A stretch of 64,000 nucleotides of DNA from an uncultured Lachnospiraceae bacterium (GTDB taxonomy: Bacteria > Bacillota > Clostridia > Lachnospirales > Lachnospiraceae), in the NCBI GenBank assembly GCA_947384285.1, contig CANDGI010000009.1:1-64000 (forward strand), read 5' to 3'. The notes beneath the pieces are model-generated. The model searched no databases, was not told the origin of the DNA, and was given only the letters and a program-made list of their open reading frames with translations. Of the stretch, positions 8,989 to 18,821 are shown piece by piece. Position 1 is the first letter of the stretch. The number at the start of each line of letters is the position of its first letter. The position numbers and the translations under genes are program-made.

Positions 8989-9137
8989 AAATATTTTTTG
9001 TGAGTAATTATAATTCAGGTAAAAAGTTTGCAACTTCGGCAATTACAATAGAGGAATACGCCATTATCCCATACCGGGAGCATAATAAGAAACTGTTGGA
9101 TGATTTTGACGCGTTTTTGTTAGATGCTGAAACTTAA
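8985..9137 (+). pseudogene. PIN-domain (VapC-like) toxin relic
   Basis: A 50-residue frame coupled to the antitoxin-like gene. It begins MKIFFVSNY where PIN toxins have MKIFFDTN, then jumps to TSAITIEEYAIIPYREHNKK, which resembles the centre of PIN toxins (TSAITxxEY). The first catalytic Asp is replaced and the C-terminal acidic residues are missing, so it looks like a toxin shortened by internal deletion and a premature stop. If so it is inactive. An unrelated small protein is possible. Confidence 0.4.
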
Positions 9138-9173
9138 AAATCATTTCTGCCATACGCATCGAATTCCGCATAA

Positions 9174-10556
<1,383 letters not shown>

Positions 10557-10582
10557 CCATGTAAACCAAACATCCTGCTTAT

Positions 10583-10648
10583 CCTGCCGTTGGGCGGGCT
10601 GGGCAGCCATCCTGCGGAGGAATAGGCTGCTGCTCTGGAAGGGATAGG
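10583..10648. repeat. Two-hairpin repeat family B, copy 1
   Basis: CCTGCCGTTGGGCGGG forms a short stem (CCTGCC with GGCGGG), followed by GCAGCC paired with GGCTGC downstream. Related blocks lie at 16696, 25096 and 59257, always between genes. The rest of 10649-10897 holds nothing I recognise. Confidence 0.5.
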
Positions 10649-10897
10649 ATAAATCCTAATGCATTGGCGGTTCTTTCTTCTGCTGCCAGGCGGAGGAAAG
10701 AACGAAAGTGATTGCCCTTGTGAAAGACAGATTTTCTGCCTCCTTGGACAGGAGCTGCACTTCCTGTCCATAGGTGAGGCATTTCGCTGCCTTCTAGTTT
10801 TTCAAGTTTATGAAATAAATAGACGTTGCACCTGACCTGTGACAGACTTACATTCCAGCAATAAATATAAGTCACAATATAGAAAGCAGGTGATTGC

Positions 10898-11032
10898 ATG
10901 GCTGGCAAAGCAGTCGTGAACCTTATCCGCAAACTGAAAGAAAAGGGTATGAGCAGTGATGAAATGCTTGAGCTTATAGAGTATATAGAAACTCACGATC
11001 CGAAAGAGCAAGAGAGATATATCTGCCAATGA
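10898..11032 (+). CDS. Small conserved-looking protein, function unknown
   Basis: A 44-residue frame, MAGKAVVNLIRKLKEKG to ERYICQ, preceded by AGCAGGTG at good spacing. Composition is that of a soluble helical protein rich in charged residues, with an amphipathic helix pattern in the first half (VVNLIRKLKEKGMSSDEMLELIEYIE). It stands alone between eno and secG; a weak hairpin with a T-tract (around 11082-11101) follows. No function is proposed. Confidence 0.5.
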   Translation: MAGKAVVNLIRKLKEKGMSSDEMLELIEYIETHDPKEQERYICQ

Positions 11033-11197
11033 AACAATAAGCATAATGCAAGGTGTAAAGTCTATAAAATATTAAGTTATTCAGGCTTTATGCCTTTTTA
11101 ATTATGGGCGTTTGCCTGCCGGGTGCATCGGAGCTTTCCCAAAGGAAGGTGATTTTAAGGACAAACCAAATTTGCGGAACTCAAAATGAAAAAATCC

Positions 11198-11226
11198 TTG
11201 AAAAATATTCCCAGGTATGGTACGAT
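11198..11226 (+). promoter_or_regulatory. Probable promoter of secG
   Basis: TTGAAA, a 17-base spacer and TACGAT, 43 bases before the secG start. Confidence 0.55.
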
Positions 11227-11268
11227 AAAACAAGTTATGGGCAGGAAAGTTACAGGAGGTACGAAAAA

Positions 11269-11508
11269 ATGGCAGTGTTGAAAACGATTTTAACCATAAT
11301 ATTTATTTTAGTAAGCATTGTACTGACAGTTATTGTTTTAATGCAGGAAGGCAAATCCGCAGGGCTTGGGACAATCAGCGGTGCAGCAGACACCTACTGG
11401 GGAAAGAACAAAGGACGTTCCAGGGAAGGGATGCTGGTGAAGGTCACCCGGGTATTGGTTGCCCTGTTTTTGATTATTGCAGCTGTATTGAATATCGGAA
11501 GCTTTTAA
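11269..11508 (+). CDS. secG: Protein translocase subunit SecG
   Basis: Small membrane subunit of the SecYEG channel. 79 residues with two membrane segments (about 3-23 and 56-76) joined by the conserved cytoplasmic loop MQEGKSAGLGTISGAADTYW. The frame is open back to 11104, but ACAGGAGGT stands just upstream of 11269 and the protein MAVLKTILTI is the normal SecG start. It precedes rnr and smpB, the arrangement common in Firmicutes. Confidence 0.93.
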   Translation: MAVLKTILTIIFILVSIVLTVIVLMQEGKSAGLGTISGAADTYWGKNKGRSREGMLVKVTRVLVALFLIIAAVLNIGSF

Positions 11509-11557
11509 ATGCGGCTCCAGCGCCGGATTGGGAAGGCATTTGTATTCCACGTAAGAG

Positions 11558-11582
11558 ACTGTCGGTTTTCGGCAGTTTTTTT
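11558..11582 (+). terminator. Terminator or attenuator between secG and rnr
   Basis: ACTGTCG pairs with CGGCAGT around GTTTT, followed by seven T residues. rnr starts 18 bases later, so read-through is likely if the genes share a promoter. Confidence 0.6.
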
Positions 11583-11600
11583 ATGTGATAGGAGAATGAT

Positions 11601-13793
11601 ATGGAGAAAACATTATTAGAAAGCAGAAAGAAAATGATATATGAGTTCATCTGCAGCGACCTTTATGTACCTATGAAGGTGAAAGAGATGGCTGTCTTGA
11701 TGGACGTGCCCAGAGAAGACAGAGGGGATTTGCAGCAGGTGCTTTCAGAACTGGTGGAGGAAGGGAAGATAGAGGTTTCCAAACGGGGCAAGTATACCAA
11801 GCAGGAAGGAAAATCCCTCTGCGGCATATTTACTGGAAATGCCAGGGGCTTCGGGTTTGTCACGGTGGAAGGGGAAACAGAGGATATCTATATACCGGAG
11901 GATGAGATTCACGGCGCGATTCATGGGGATAAGGTAAAAATTGCCCTGCTGCCGAAAAAACCAGGCTCCGGGAAACGCCGGGAAGGAACGGTTGTAGGAA
12001 TATTGGAACGGGGCATGACCCGGGTGGTAGGCACCTTCCAAAAAAGCAAGACCTTTGGCTTTGTGGTGCCGGATAACGTAAAGCTTGGGCAGGATATTTT
12101 TATTCCCATTGAGCATTCCAATGGGGCTGTGGACGGCCACAAGGTTGTGGTGGAAATTACCGATTATGGCAGTAAGAGAAAGAAGCCCGAAGGAAAGGTG
12201 ACGGAGATTATCGGGCACATCAATGACCCAGGGACAGATATCATGTCCATTGTAAAAGGATACGAGCTTCCGGTGGAATTTCCACCCAAGGTATTGCGGC
12301 AGGCGGAAAATGTAGGGAAGCCTGTGAGTATGGCGGACATGGCAGGACGAAAGGACATCCGGGACTGGCAGATGGTTACCATAGACGGGGAGGATGCCAA
12401 AGATTTAGATGATGCCGTGTCTCTCACAAAGGAAGGGGAGCATTACCGCTTGGGCGTGCACATTGCGGATGTAACCAATTATGTCCAGGAGCGCAGCGCA
12501 TTGGATGTGGAAGCCTTAGAGCGGGGAACCAGCGTTTATCTGGTAGACCGTGTGATTCCCATGCTGCCCCATCTTTTATCAAACGGCATTTGCTCTTTAA
12601 ATGCTGGGGAGGACCGGCTGGCGTTAAGCTGTATCATGGTGATTGACAAAAAGGGAAATGTTATTGACCATGAAATTGCAGAAACCATAATACGGGTAAA
12701 TCAGCGCATGACCTACACCAGCGTGCGGAAAATATTGAAAGAAAAGGATGAACAAGAACGGGAAACCTACAAGGAACTGGTTCCCATGTTTGAAGGGATG
12801 GAAGAGCTTGCAGCTATTTTACGGGAAAAGCGCAGGAAGAGAGGCTCCATTGACTTTGATTTCCCCGAAACGAAAATCATTTTGGACAAGCATGGAAGGC
12901 CGCTGGACATCAAGCCTTATGAGCGGAATGTAGCCACTAAGCTGATTGAGGATTTTATGCTGATTGCCAATGAGACCGTGGCACAGGACTTTTTCTGGCA
13001 GGAAATCCCCTTCGTGTACCGTACCCATGATACGCCAGACCCGGTGAAAATCCAAAAGCTGGGCCTGTTTATCAACAATTTCGGCTATTCCATCCGCATT
13101 GGGCAGGAGGAGATTCATCCCAAAGAATTGCAGAAGCTTTTGGAAAAAATAGAAGATACGCCGGAGGAACCCCTAATCAGCCGTCTAACATTGCGTTCCA
13201 TGAAGCAGGCAAAATATACCACGGACAACACAGGGCATTTCGGCCTTGCCACCCAATATTACTGCCATTTTACCTCGCCCATCCGCCGCTACCCGGATTT
13301 GCAGATTCACCGGATTATCAAGGAAACGCTGAGAGGGAAAATGACGGAAAAGCGGATTTCCCATTATGAAAGCATCCTGCCGGAGGTCGCAGCCTGGTCC
13401 AGCGCACGGGAGCGGCGTGCAGAGGAAGCAGAACGCGAGACCGACAAGCTGAAAAAAGTGGAATACATGTCGGAGCATATCGGGGAAGCCTTTGAGGGTG
13501 TTATTTCCAGCGTCACATCCTTTGGGATGTATGTGGAGCTGCCCAATACGGTGGAAGGCATGATACATGTAACCAATCTGCGGGATGACTATTACCATTA
13601 TAACGAATCGGATCATGAACTGGTTGGGGAAGCAAAAGGGAGGCGGTTTAAACTGGGGCAGAAGCTGCAGGTTGTTGCTGCAGACACCGATCTATTTATG
13701 CGCACCATAGATTTTGTGCTGCCAGAGGATGCCGAAGCCTGGGGGCTGGACGTGCCGCCGGAGGATATTGGACGGTACAGGGCTGAAGGATAA
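11601..13793 (+). CDS. rnr: Ribonuclease R
   Basis: 3'-5' exoribonuclease that degrades structured RNA and takes part in tmRNA-linked mRNA decay. Domain order: N-terminal helix-turn-helix-like region (1-65), two cold-shock/OB domains (about 70-230), RNB catalytic domain with [13 protein letters not shown] carrying the metal-binding aspartates, and a C-terminal S1 domain (about 635-715, [16 protein letters not shown]). 730 residues, normal. GATAGGAGAATGAT precedes the start. Its position beside smpB and ssrA fits its joint action with trans-translation. Confidence 0.96.
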   Translation: MEKTLLESRKKMIYEFICSDLYVPMKVKEMAVLMDVPREDRGDLQQVLSELVEEGKIEVSKRGKYTKQEGKSLCGIFTGNARGFGFVTVEGETEDIYIPEDEIHGAIHGDKVKIALLPKKPGSGKRREGTVVGILERGMTRVVGTFQKSKTFGFVVPDNVKLGQDIFIPIEHSNGAVDGHKVVVEITDYGSKRKKPEGKVTEIIGHINDPGTDIMSIVKGYELPVEFPPKVLRQAENVGKPVSMADMAGRKDIRDWQMVTIDGEDAKDLDDAVSLTKEGEHYRLGVHIADVTNYVQERSALDVEALERGTSVYLVDRVIPMLPHLLSNGICSLNAGEDRLALSCIMVIDKKGNVIDHEIAETIIRVNQRMTYTSVRKILKEKDEQERETYKELVPMFEGMEELAAILREKRRKRGSIDFDFPETKIILDKHGRPLDIKPYERNVATKLIEDFMLIANETVAQDFFWQEIPFVYRTHDTPDPVKIQKLGLFINNFGYSIRIGQEEIHPKELQKLLEKIEDTPEEPLISRLTLRSMKQAKYTTDNTGHFGLATQYYCHFTSPIRRYPDLQIHRIIKETLRGKMTEKRISHYESILPEVAAWSSARERRAEEAERETDKLKKVEYMSEHIGEAFEGVISSVTSFGMYVELPNTVEGMIHVTNLRDDYYHYNESDHELVGEAKGRRFKLGQKLQVVAADTDLFMRTIDFVLPEDAEAWGLDVPPEDIGRYRAEG

Positions 13794-13807
13794 GAAAGGA
13801 AAAGCCA

Positions 13808-14275
13808 ATGGGAAAAGAAAGTAAAAAACTGATTGCAAACAATAAAAAAGCATTTCACGACTATTTTATCGAAGATAAATATGAAGCAGGAATCAGTCTG
13901 GCAGGGACGGAGGTTAAGTCCCTGCGCATGGGGAAATGTTCGGTGAAGGAATCCTTTATCCGTATTGAAAACGGAGAGGTTATCATATACGGGATGCATA
14001 TCAGCCCTTACGAGAAAGGAAACATTTTTAATAAAGATCCTCTGCGTCCCCGGAAGCTTCTTATGCATAAGTATGAAATCAATAAGATTGCCGGAAAAAT
14101 GGCGGAAAAGGGCTACACAGTAGTGCCGCTGCAGGTGTATTTCAAGGGAAGCCTGGTGAAGGTTGAGATTGCCCTGGCACGCGGGAAGAAGCTCTATGAT
14201 AAACGCCAGGATATTGCCAAAAAGGATATGCGCAGGGAGTCAGAACGGGAATTCAAGGTGAAGAACCTGTATTAG
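13808..14275 (+). CDS. smpB: SsrA-binding protein SmpB
   Basis: Binds tmRNA and brings it to stalled ribosomes. 155 residues with the family blocks [51 protein letters not shown] and the basic C-terminal tail [18 protein letters not shown], which enters the mRNA channel. It begins 14 bases after rnr with AGAAAGGAAAAGCC as ribosome binding site. ssrA lies 1.8 kb downstream, separated by two lineage-specific genes. Confidence 0.97.
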   Translation: MGKESKKLIANNKKAFHDYFIEDKYEAGISLAGTEVKSLRMGKCSVKESFIRIENGEVIIYGMHISPYEKGNIFNKDPLRPRKLLMHKYEINKIAGKMAEKGYTVVPLQVYFKGSLVKVEIALARGKKLYDKRQDIAKKDMRRESEREFKVKNLY

Positions 14276-14383
14276 AGTGTGCGTCTGGCATCCTTTTTCC
14301 CCGATATTTGTCTGCGTTTGATGTTAAGAAATGGAAAAAGCATGACGAAATAATAAGAGAAGAATTCGGACGCAGGAGGACAA

Positions 14384-14461
14384 ATGGTACAGGAAAGAGC
14401 AGGTGTTCATTATGAATATGTTTACAGTCAGTACTGGAAAAGGCGGCCGCAGCAATTATAA
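14384..14461 (+). CDS. Short upstream frame overlapping the next gene
   Basis: A 25-codon frame (MVQERAGVHYEYVYSQYWKR...) with an excellent ribosome binding site, CGCAGGAGGACAA. It overlaps the following gene by 50 bases in another frame. It could be a leader that couples or tunes translation, or it may mark a frameshift that removed the original N-terminus of the next gene. No function is known. Confidence 0.3.
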   Translation: MVQERAGVHYEYVYSQYWKRRPQQL

Positions 14462-15221
14462 AACCGCCAGTGTGTATGCGGGGAATCTGCCAGGGATTCA
14501 TAACAGCATATTAAAGAGCACACAGGAAAAAATGGAGCGCCAGCAGAAGGCGGGAAATGAGATTGCATTTTGGGAAAAGCAGAAAGAAAACCTGAAAAAT
14601 AAAGAATGCGGTACGGTGGAGGAGATCGCCAAGAAATTAGAAATGTTCCATACTTATGAGGATGAGATTACAGCGGTGAAACAGGCTTACAATAATGAGC
14701 AGATGTCCCATATTTTGGATGAGGCACAGGAACAGGGCGAGCGGAACGCCAAGGCAGCGGAAAAGCTGGAGCCGAAGACACCGGAAGAAAGACGGGAAGA
14801 AATGGCAGAGGAAGCGTTGGGAACAGAAGAGAACGAGGGCGTTCTGGAAGAGGTTATGGACGAAATGTCAGAATCCATCGAGGAAGTCCAGGAAGAGCTT
14901 CTGGAATCTCAAGAGGAGCTTTTGGAATCCCGGGAGGAGCTTTCGCAATCCCAGGAGCAGCTTTCGGAAAATCTGGCGAAGGAGCAGACGGCCGGTATGC
15001 CAGGCCAGCTTTTGGAGAATGTGCCAAAAGGGCAGGCATCCAGCATGGCAGAGCAGCCTTTGGAAAATCTGCCAGAAGGGCAGGCATCCAGCATGGCAGA
15101 GCAGCTGGAAAAACAGGCAGAAAGAATCGAAGAAGAATCTGCTGAGTTAAGGGAACTGCAGAACCTGGCCCAGCAGCAGAGACGAGGAATCATTTACCAG
15201 GGATTTGATGTTAAGGTGTGA
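14412..15221 (+). CDS. Repetitive acidic coiled-coil protein, function unknown
   Basis: About 269 residues, very rich in Glu, Gln and Lys, with no signal peptide or membrane segment. The N-terminus has a Gly/Asn-containing block (VSTGKGGRSNYKTASVYAG). The middle has heptad-like repeats around EELLESQEELLESREEL, suggesting a long coiled coil. Near 15020-15105 a 48-bp direct duplication encodes two copies of a 16-residue unit around GQASSMAEQ. AGCAGGTG precedes the ATG at 14412. The next gene follows after seven bases, so they form a pair. It looks specific to this lineage; I do not recognise a family. Confidence 0.65.
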   Translation: MNMFTVSTGKGGRSNYKTASVYAGNLPGIHNSILKSTQEKMERQQKAGNEIAFWEKQKENLKNKECGTVEEIAKKLEMFHTYEDEITAVKQAYNNEQMSHILDEAQEQGERNAKAAEKLEPKTPEERREEMAEEALGTEENEGVLEEVMDEMSESIEEVQEELLESQEELLESREELSQSQEQLSENLAKEQTAGMPGQLLENVPKGQASSMAEQPLENLPEGQASSMAEQLEKQAERIEEESAELRELQNLAQQQRRGIIYQGFDVKV

Positions 15222-15228
15222 AAAGGAA

Positions 15229-15951
15229 ATGAAAAAGATATTAGATTTTATAATTGTAATTGCTTCATTGGCTGCAGCGGTTTTTGTGTTCAGCGGATTT
15301 AACATGGAAGGGATTCTGCTGAAAATGAATGGGCAGGAGGCTGTCAGCAGCCAGGAAATAGAGGATAACCCGGGCGTCCCATATATGGGGCGTCCGTCGG
15401 GAGAAGGCATCCAGGAAATCAGCAGCCAGGCAGAGTGGGAAGAGGTGCTGAATGATGTGGATTATGTGGCCGTGAAGCCAAAGTCCATACAAAAGACCAA
15501 CGTATACAGCCTGGCAGAATGGGCAGATGCCTTCAAGAGACGGCGCAACGGAGCCATCGGGAAACAAAAAGCATCCGTGAAACAGGTGCCTTTGGATTTG
15601 TCCTTGGACTATGTTCCTTATTATATATTAGAGTTGGAAGATGGGAGCCATATCCTTGCGCAAGTCAGCCAAAACACAGCCAAAGAGATGAAAAAAGGAA
15701 AGACAGACGCCGTTCCTCTTGGCAGGAAGCATGGATTTTCCCAGGGAGCCAAGAATCTGCTGGCGCCCATCTGTGAAGAGTACCAGGCTTCTACGGATTA
15801 TATCTGGTATGCCATTGACAATGAGTGGCAGGAGAAGCATTCGTTTGAAATTTTGATTGGCAAGGCTGTGGCGGCAGTTGTATTTTTCTTTGTGCTGGCA
15901 GTTATCTTAGAATTGCTGGCAGACAAAATTTTCCGACGGACAAAAGAGTAG
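15229..15951 (+). CDS. Membrane protein with extracytoplasmic domain, unknown function
   Basis: 240 residues: an N-terminal membrane segment (about 4-22, LDFIIVIASLAAAVFVFSGF), a soluble region of roughly 180 residues, and a second membrane segment near the C-terminus (about 208-230, AVAAVVFFFVLAVILELLA) followed by a basic tail. Both ends would be on the same side. The frame extends back to 15205, but that start lies inside the previous gene, so 15229 (MKKILDF) is chosen. It is probably co-transcribed with the coiled-coil gene. No family recognised. Confidence 0.65.
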   Translation: MKKILDFIIVIASLAAAVFVFSGFNMEGILLKMNGQEAVSSQEIEDNPGVPYMGRPSGEGIQEISSQAEWEEVLNDVDYVAVKPKSIQKTNVYSLAEWADAFKRRRNGAIGKQKASVKQVPLDLSLDYVPYYILELEDGSHILAQVSQNTAKEMKKGKTDAVPLGRKHGFSQGAKNLLAPICEEYQASTDYIWYAIDNEWQEKHSFEILIGKAVAAVVFFFVLAVILELLADKIFRRTKE

Positions 15952-15978
15952 AAATGCAGGAGGAAATGTGGTTTTTTC

Positions 15979-16008
15979 TTGACAAAACCAGAACTATACG
16001 CTTATAAT
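15979..16008 (+). promoter_or_regulatory. Sigma-A promoter of ssrA
   Basis: A perfect TTGACA and a perfect TATAAT, 18 bases apart, 31 bases before the 5' end of tmRNA. Such a strong match fits an abundant stable RNA. Confidence 0.85.
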
Positions 16009-16039
16009 ATACAAAAGCGGAACAACATCAGCTTAACCA

Positions 16040-16383
16040 GGGGTTGTACTGGTTTCGACGGGGGTTGTGCAGCTGTGGAAGCCATTGGCGGCTCCTGACC
16101 GCCTCACCAACGGGAACAATAAATATAAACGCTGAAGATAATTTAGCAATCGCTGCCTAGTTGCAGCAGTCGGCCTTAGATCACCTGCAGTTTAAGTAAC
16201 CGGCTTCGACGATGCGGGAAACGACATATCCTAAGCTTTGCGGGTATGGGCGTAAGATGAAGCTACTGAAACCGGAAGCCTGTCATTCGGCGTCTGGCGG
16301 AGGGAATGAGAAAGGAATGACTGTAATGGGAGATGCCATAGTGAATTGACTTTCGGACAGGGGTTCGATTCCCCTCAGCTCCA
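16040..16383 (+). ncRNA. ssrA: Transfer-messenger RNA (tmRNA)
   Basis: Rescues stalled ribosomes with SmpB. The 5' end GGGGTTGTACTGGTTTCGACG and the 3' end GGTTCGATTCCCCTCAGCTCC are the canonical tRNA-like half; GGGGTTG pairs with CAGCTCC as acceptor stem. The T-arm loop GTTCGATTC is intact. The encoded proteolysis tag ends at TAG 16158-16160 and reads ...NAEDNLAIAA; the exact resume codon cannot be fixed by eye. The discriminator A is followed by TTA, so CCA is not encoded. About 344 nucleotides, usual for a one-piece tmRNA. Confidence 0.97.
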
Positions 16384-16458
16384 TTAATTGTGGTAAGGAA
16401 GGATCCGCGCAGTGGAGGATGCCTTATCGCTGAGTGTGGCAGGGAGGCGGCTTTTATT

Positions 16459-16578
16459 ATGTCTTTAGAAGAGCAAAGGGAAGCAGCGATTAACAGGTAT
16501 GCAGATTTAATGCGTATAAAAGCCTATGAGACAGGTGAGAATAAGGAGCTTGATTATCAGATTAAGCTGCCAAAGTGA
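16459..16578 (+). CDS. Small protein of unknown function
   Basis: A 39-residue frame (MSLEEQREAAINRYADLM...) with AGGGAGGCGG about nine bases upstream. The frame is open further back to 16390, but that part overlaps the immediate tmRNA downstream region and has no ribosome binding site. Charged, helical, no membrane segment. Between it and the next gene (16579-16853) lie only repeat family B and sequence without recognisable content. Confidence 0.4.
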   Translation: MSLEEQREAAINRYADLMRIKAYETGENKELDYQIKLPK

Positions 16579-16695
16579 AATTATCTAGTTTTGGAATTGA
16601 TTATTCAGAGCTTGAGTTTTAAAACGAAGTGGTTCCATATAAAAATTATCGGTAGAGCAAACAAGAATTAAATAGCAAATCAGCCATCATGCTCA

Positions 16696-16751
16696 GCCTG
16701 CCGTCTAGCGGGCCGCATGGCCATCCATGCCGTGAAAGCTTTAGCTTCCAC
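16696..16751. repeat. Two-hairpin repeat family B, copy 2
   Basis: CCTGCCGTCTAGCGGG (stem 1), then GGCCGCATGGCC (small palindrome), then GTGAAAGC-TTTA-GCTTCCAC (stem 2, one mismatch). The core GCGGGCCGCATGGCC is shared with the copy at 25096. Confidence 0.6.
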
Positions 16752-16853
16752 AGTAGGCAATACCGGGCGCAAGTCTATGATAGGCTTACGTCCGTGTTTT
16801 TGTATACAGGAGATTAATACTCAAATAGCAATAAAACGAAGCAGGAGTTTCAT

Positions 16854-17543
16854 ATGAAAAAGAACAGAATTGTAGTAAACGGCTTTGCTTTTACAGACCG
16901 CCAGACAGCCCAAAAGGCGATGAAGGAAGCAGAAAGCATACAGTATGTAAAAGAGAAATTAGATATGAAAAATCCCAGGATGGTATTGGAAATGTACCGC
17001 AAATTGGTTAGGGAGAAGGTGTTTGCAACTCCGGTGGGGCTGATTTATCTAAAACAGCTGCAGGATTACCTTTCTAATATACCGGAAATGAAAGCAGAGG
17101 GGCTAGAGCCGATCCAGGCGGAAAGCATGCAGAGCTTAAGCGGGGCAGCTAGAAATTATCCGGCTGGGAAGGAAGCAGGCTTGTCCCAGCCAGGGACTGT
17201 GCAGCAAAAAGATGCATACAAGGCTTCTAGCCCAGAAGAGATGGCAGAGTGGTATGAGGAGAAATTAGAGCAGGAAAAACAGAAAAGACGGGCGGCGGAG
17301 ATGAAGCAGAGGCAGACGGAACAGGGTCTTAGGAGAAAAAAAGAATTTTTCCGTTTCAGCGTTATCCTGAATGTTTTTCTCCTGCTTGTGGTAGTGGGAA
17401 TGCTTGTGATTACCTTGATGGATAACACCCCCAATATGGTTGATTATGAAAACAAGATTGTTGACAAATACGTGGAATGGGAGCGGGAATTGGAAGAACG
17501 GGAAGAGCGGATGAAGCAATGGGAGAAAGAGCTGGGACAGTAA
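16854..17543 (+). CDS. Single-pass membrane protein, unknown function
   Basis: 229 residues. A soluble N-terminal part (MKKNRIVVNGFAFTDRQTAQ..., about 1-80) is predicted to be helical; a charged coiled-coil region (about 125-162, EEKLEQEKQKRRAAEMKQ) leads to a membrane segment (about 168-189, FSVILNVFLLLVVVGMLVITL) and a second charged helix at the C-terminus. GCAGGAGTTTC precedes the ATG. It is the gene just before a response regulator, but a repeat element lies between them. I do not recognise the family. Confidence 0.7.
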   Translation: MKKNRIVVNGFAFTDRQTAQKAMKEAESIQYVKEKLDMKNPRMVLEMYRKLVREKVFATPVGLIYLKQLQDYLSNIPEMKAEGLEPIQAESMQSLSGAARNYPAGKEAGLSQPGTVQQKDAYKASSPEEMAEWYEEKLEQEKQKRRAAEMKQRQTEQGLRRKKEFFRFSVILNVFLLLVVVGMLVITLMDNTPNMVDYENKIVDKYVEWERELEEREERMKQWEKELGQ

Positions 17544-17546
17544 GCT

Positions 17547-17586
17547 CCATGGGCATTCTTATTATGGAAAACGAAGGCTTTTATAG
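17547..17586. repeat. Degenerate second-hairpin part of repeat family B
   Basis: CCATGGGCATTCTTATTATGG followed by TATGGAAAACGAAGGCTTTTATA resembles the second half of the copy at 59257-59313, with several mismatches in the stem. Only the second hairpin is present. Confidence 0.35.
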
Positions 17587-17681
17587 CATTGGCTGAGCAG
17601 GAAATTTCACAGATTTGCCATAATCATATGATATGATGGGAAAGCTAAGAATGATTGATGGAAGCGGAAGGTGTGAAACGG

Positions 17682-18359
17682 ATGGAGAAGCTGAAAATAC
17701 TGGTAGTAGATGACGAGAGCAGGATGCGGAAGCTGGTGAGGGATTTTCTGGTAAAGAAAGATTTTGAAGTGGTGGAAGCGGAGGATGGAGAAGAGGCCCT
17801 GAATAAGTTCTATGAGCAGAAAGATATTGCATTGATTATCCTGGATGTTATGATGCCAAAGATAAACGGGTGGGAAGTCTGCAAAGAAATACGGGAGAGC
17901 TCCAAGACTCCCATTATCATGCTGACAGCCAAGGGAGAAGAGAGCGACGAGTTGATGGGATTTGACATCGGGGCGGATGAATATATTTCCAAGCCTTTCA
18001 GCCCAAAGATTCTGGTTGCCCGGGTGGAAGCCATTTTAAGGCGCACTGGCAAGAAGGAAGAGGAGAACCTGGAAATCAGCGGCATTACCATTGACAGGCT
18101 TGGACATCAGGTGCTGGTGGATGGAAAAGAGCTGGAATTAAGCTACAAGGAGTTTGAGCTTTTAACTTATTTTATAGAAAACAAGGGGATTGCCCTTTCC
18201 AGGGAAAAGATTTTAAACCATGTATGGAATTACGATTATTTTGGCGATGCCAGAACCATAGACACTCATGTGAAAAAGCTACGCAGCAAGCTGGGGGAGA
18301 AGGGCGGCTACATTAAAACCATCTGGGGGATGGGCTACAAGTTCGAGGTGGGCGAATGA
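17682..18359 (+). CDS. OmpR-family response regulator
   Basis: DNA-binding regulator, 225 residues. Receiver domain 1-120 with the acidic pocket VVDDES, the phospho-acceptor Asp in LIILDVMMPKINGWE, the conserved Thr/Lys in MLTAKGE and SKPFSPKIL. The C-terminal winged helix (about 130-225) includes LSYKEFELLTYFIENKG, DARTIDTHVKKLRSKLG and the terminal KTIWGMGYKFE. The start at 17682 follows GGAAGGTG; an ATG at 17655 is possible. The partner kinase would be expected directly downstream, but the next kinase is 2.7 kb away, beyond a transporter/protease cassette. Confidence 0.93.
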   Translation: MEKLKILVVDDESRMRKLVRDFLVKKDFEVVEAEDGEEALNKFYEQKDIALIILDVMMPKINGWEVCKEIRESSKTPIIMLTAKGEESDELMGFDIGADEYISKPFSPKILVARVEAILRRTGKKEEENLEISGITIDRLGHQVLVDGKELELSYKEFELLTYFIENKGIALSREKILNHVWNYDYFGDARTIDTHVKKLRSKLGEKGGYIKTIWGMGYKFEVGE

Positions 18360-18821
18360 AAGCAGTAGACATCAAGCATTGATTTCTGCTCATTCCAAGG
18401 ATGTCGGCTTACGTCTAAACAGGCGGTTTTAACCAGAATACTGCCAAAAATGAGGAATTTATGGAAGATAAGTTCTGTTATTATATCAAACTGCTCATTT
18501 GTACAGAACCCCAAAAGTGATATCATCGTTAAGTATTTTGATATAGGGGAGTATGACAAACAATTCATAGATAGAAAGGGCAGTGACATAGAGTGACTGG
18601 AGGCATTTTCATTAAGTGCATCAGATATGGATGGTTATAAGCAAATTATATAAACAAATGGATTGAGAAAAATAAATAAGGATTTTTGCAAATGATGATG
18701 GCAGCCGCAATTTAAAGCGGCTGTCATTTTCTTCGTGTTAAATTTTTTATGTATAGCAGGATTTGCATGTATAATACAAGAGGGAACCTAAAGATTTTAA
18801 TTTGAAACGGGGGAGGTGTAT
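18360..18821. other. Gap with a relic-like frame, a terminator and a promoter
   Basis: This is the left part of the sequence that separates the regulator from the kinase. A 48-codon frame at 18450-18596 (+) contains NPKSDIIVKYFDIGEYDKQF and a second frame over the same stretch contains MEDKFCYYIKLLICTEPQK, so a frameshifted gene relic is possible. A hairpin with ATGGCAGCCGC and GCGGCTGTCAT at 18698-18733 ends in a T-rich run. A TG-extended TATAAT at 18770-18775 probably drives the ABC gene. No Walker A coding sequence was found here in any frame. Confidence 0.5.

Noticed and set aside
16384-16853. Genomic-island attachment site at the 3' end of ssrA
   Set aside because: tmRNA ends are common integration sites, but no second copy of the ssrA 3' end and no integrase gene were found in the window.
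18450-18596. 48-codon frame as a RiPP precursor for the ABC/M50 cassette
   Set aside because: No ribosome binding site, leader or core-like composition; a second frame over the same stretch looks equally protein-like, suggesting a relic.
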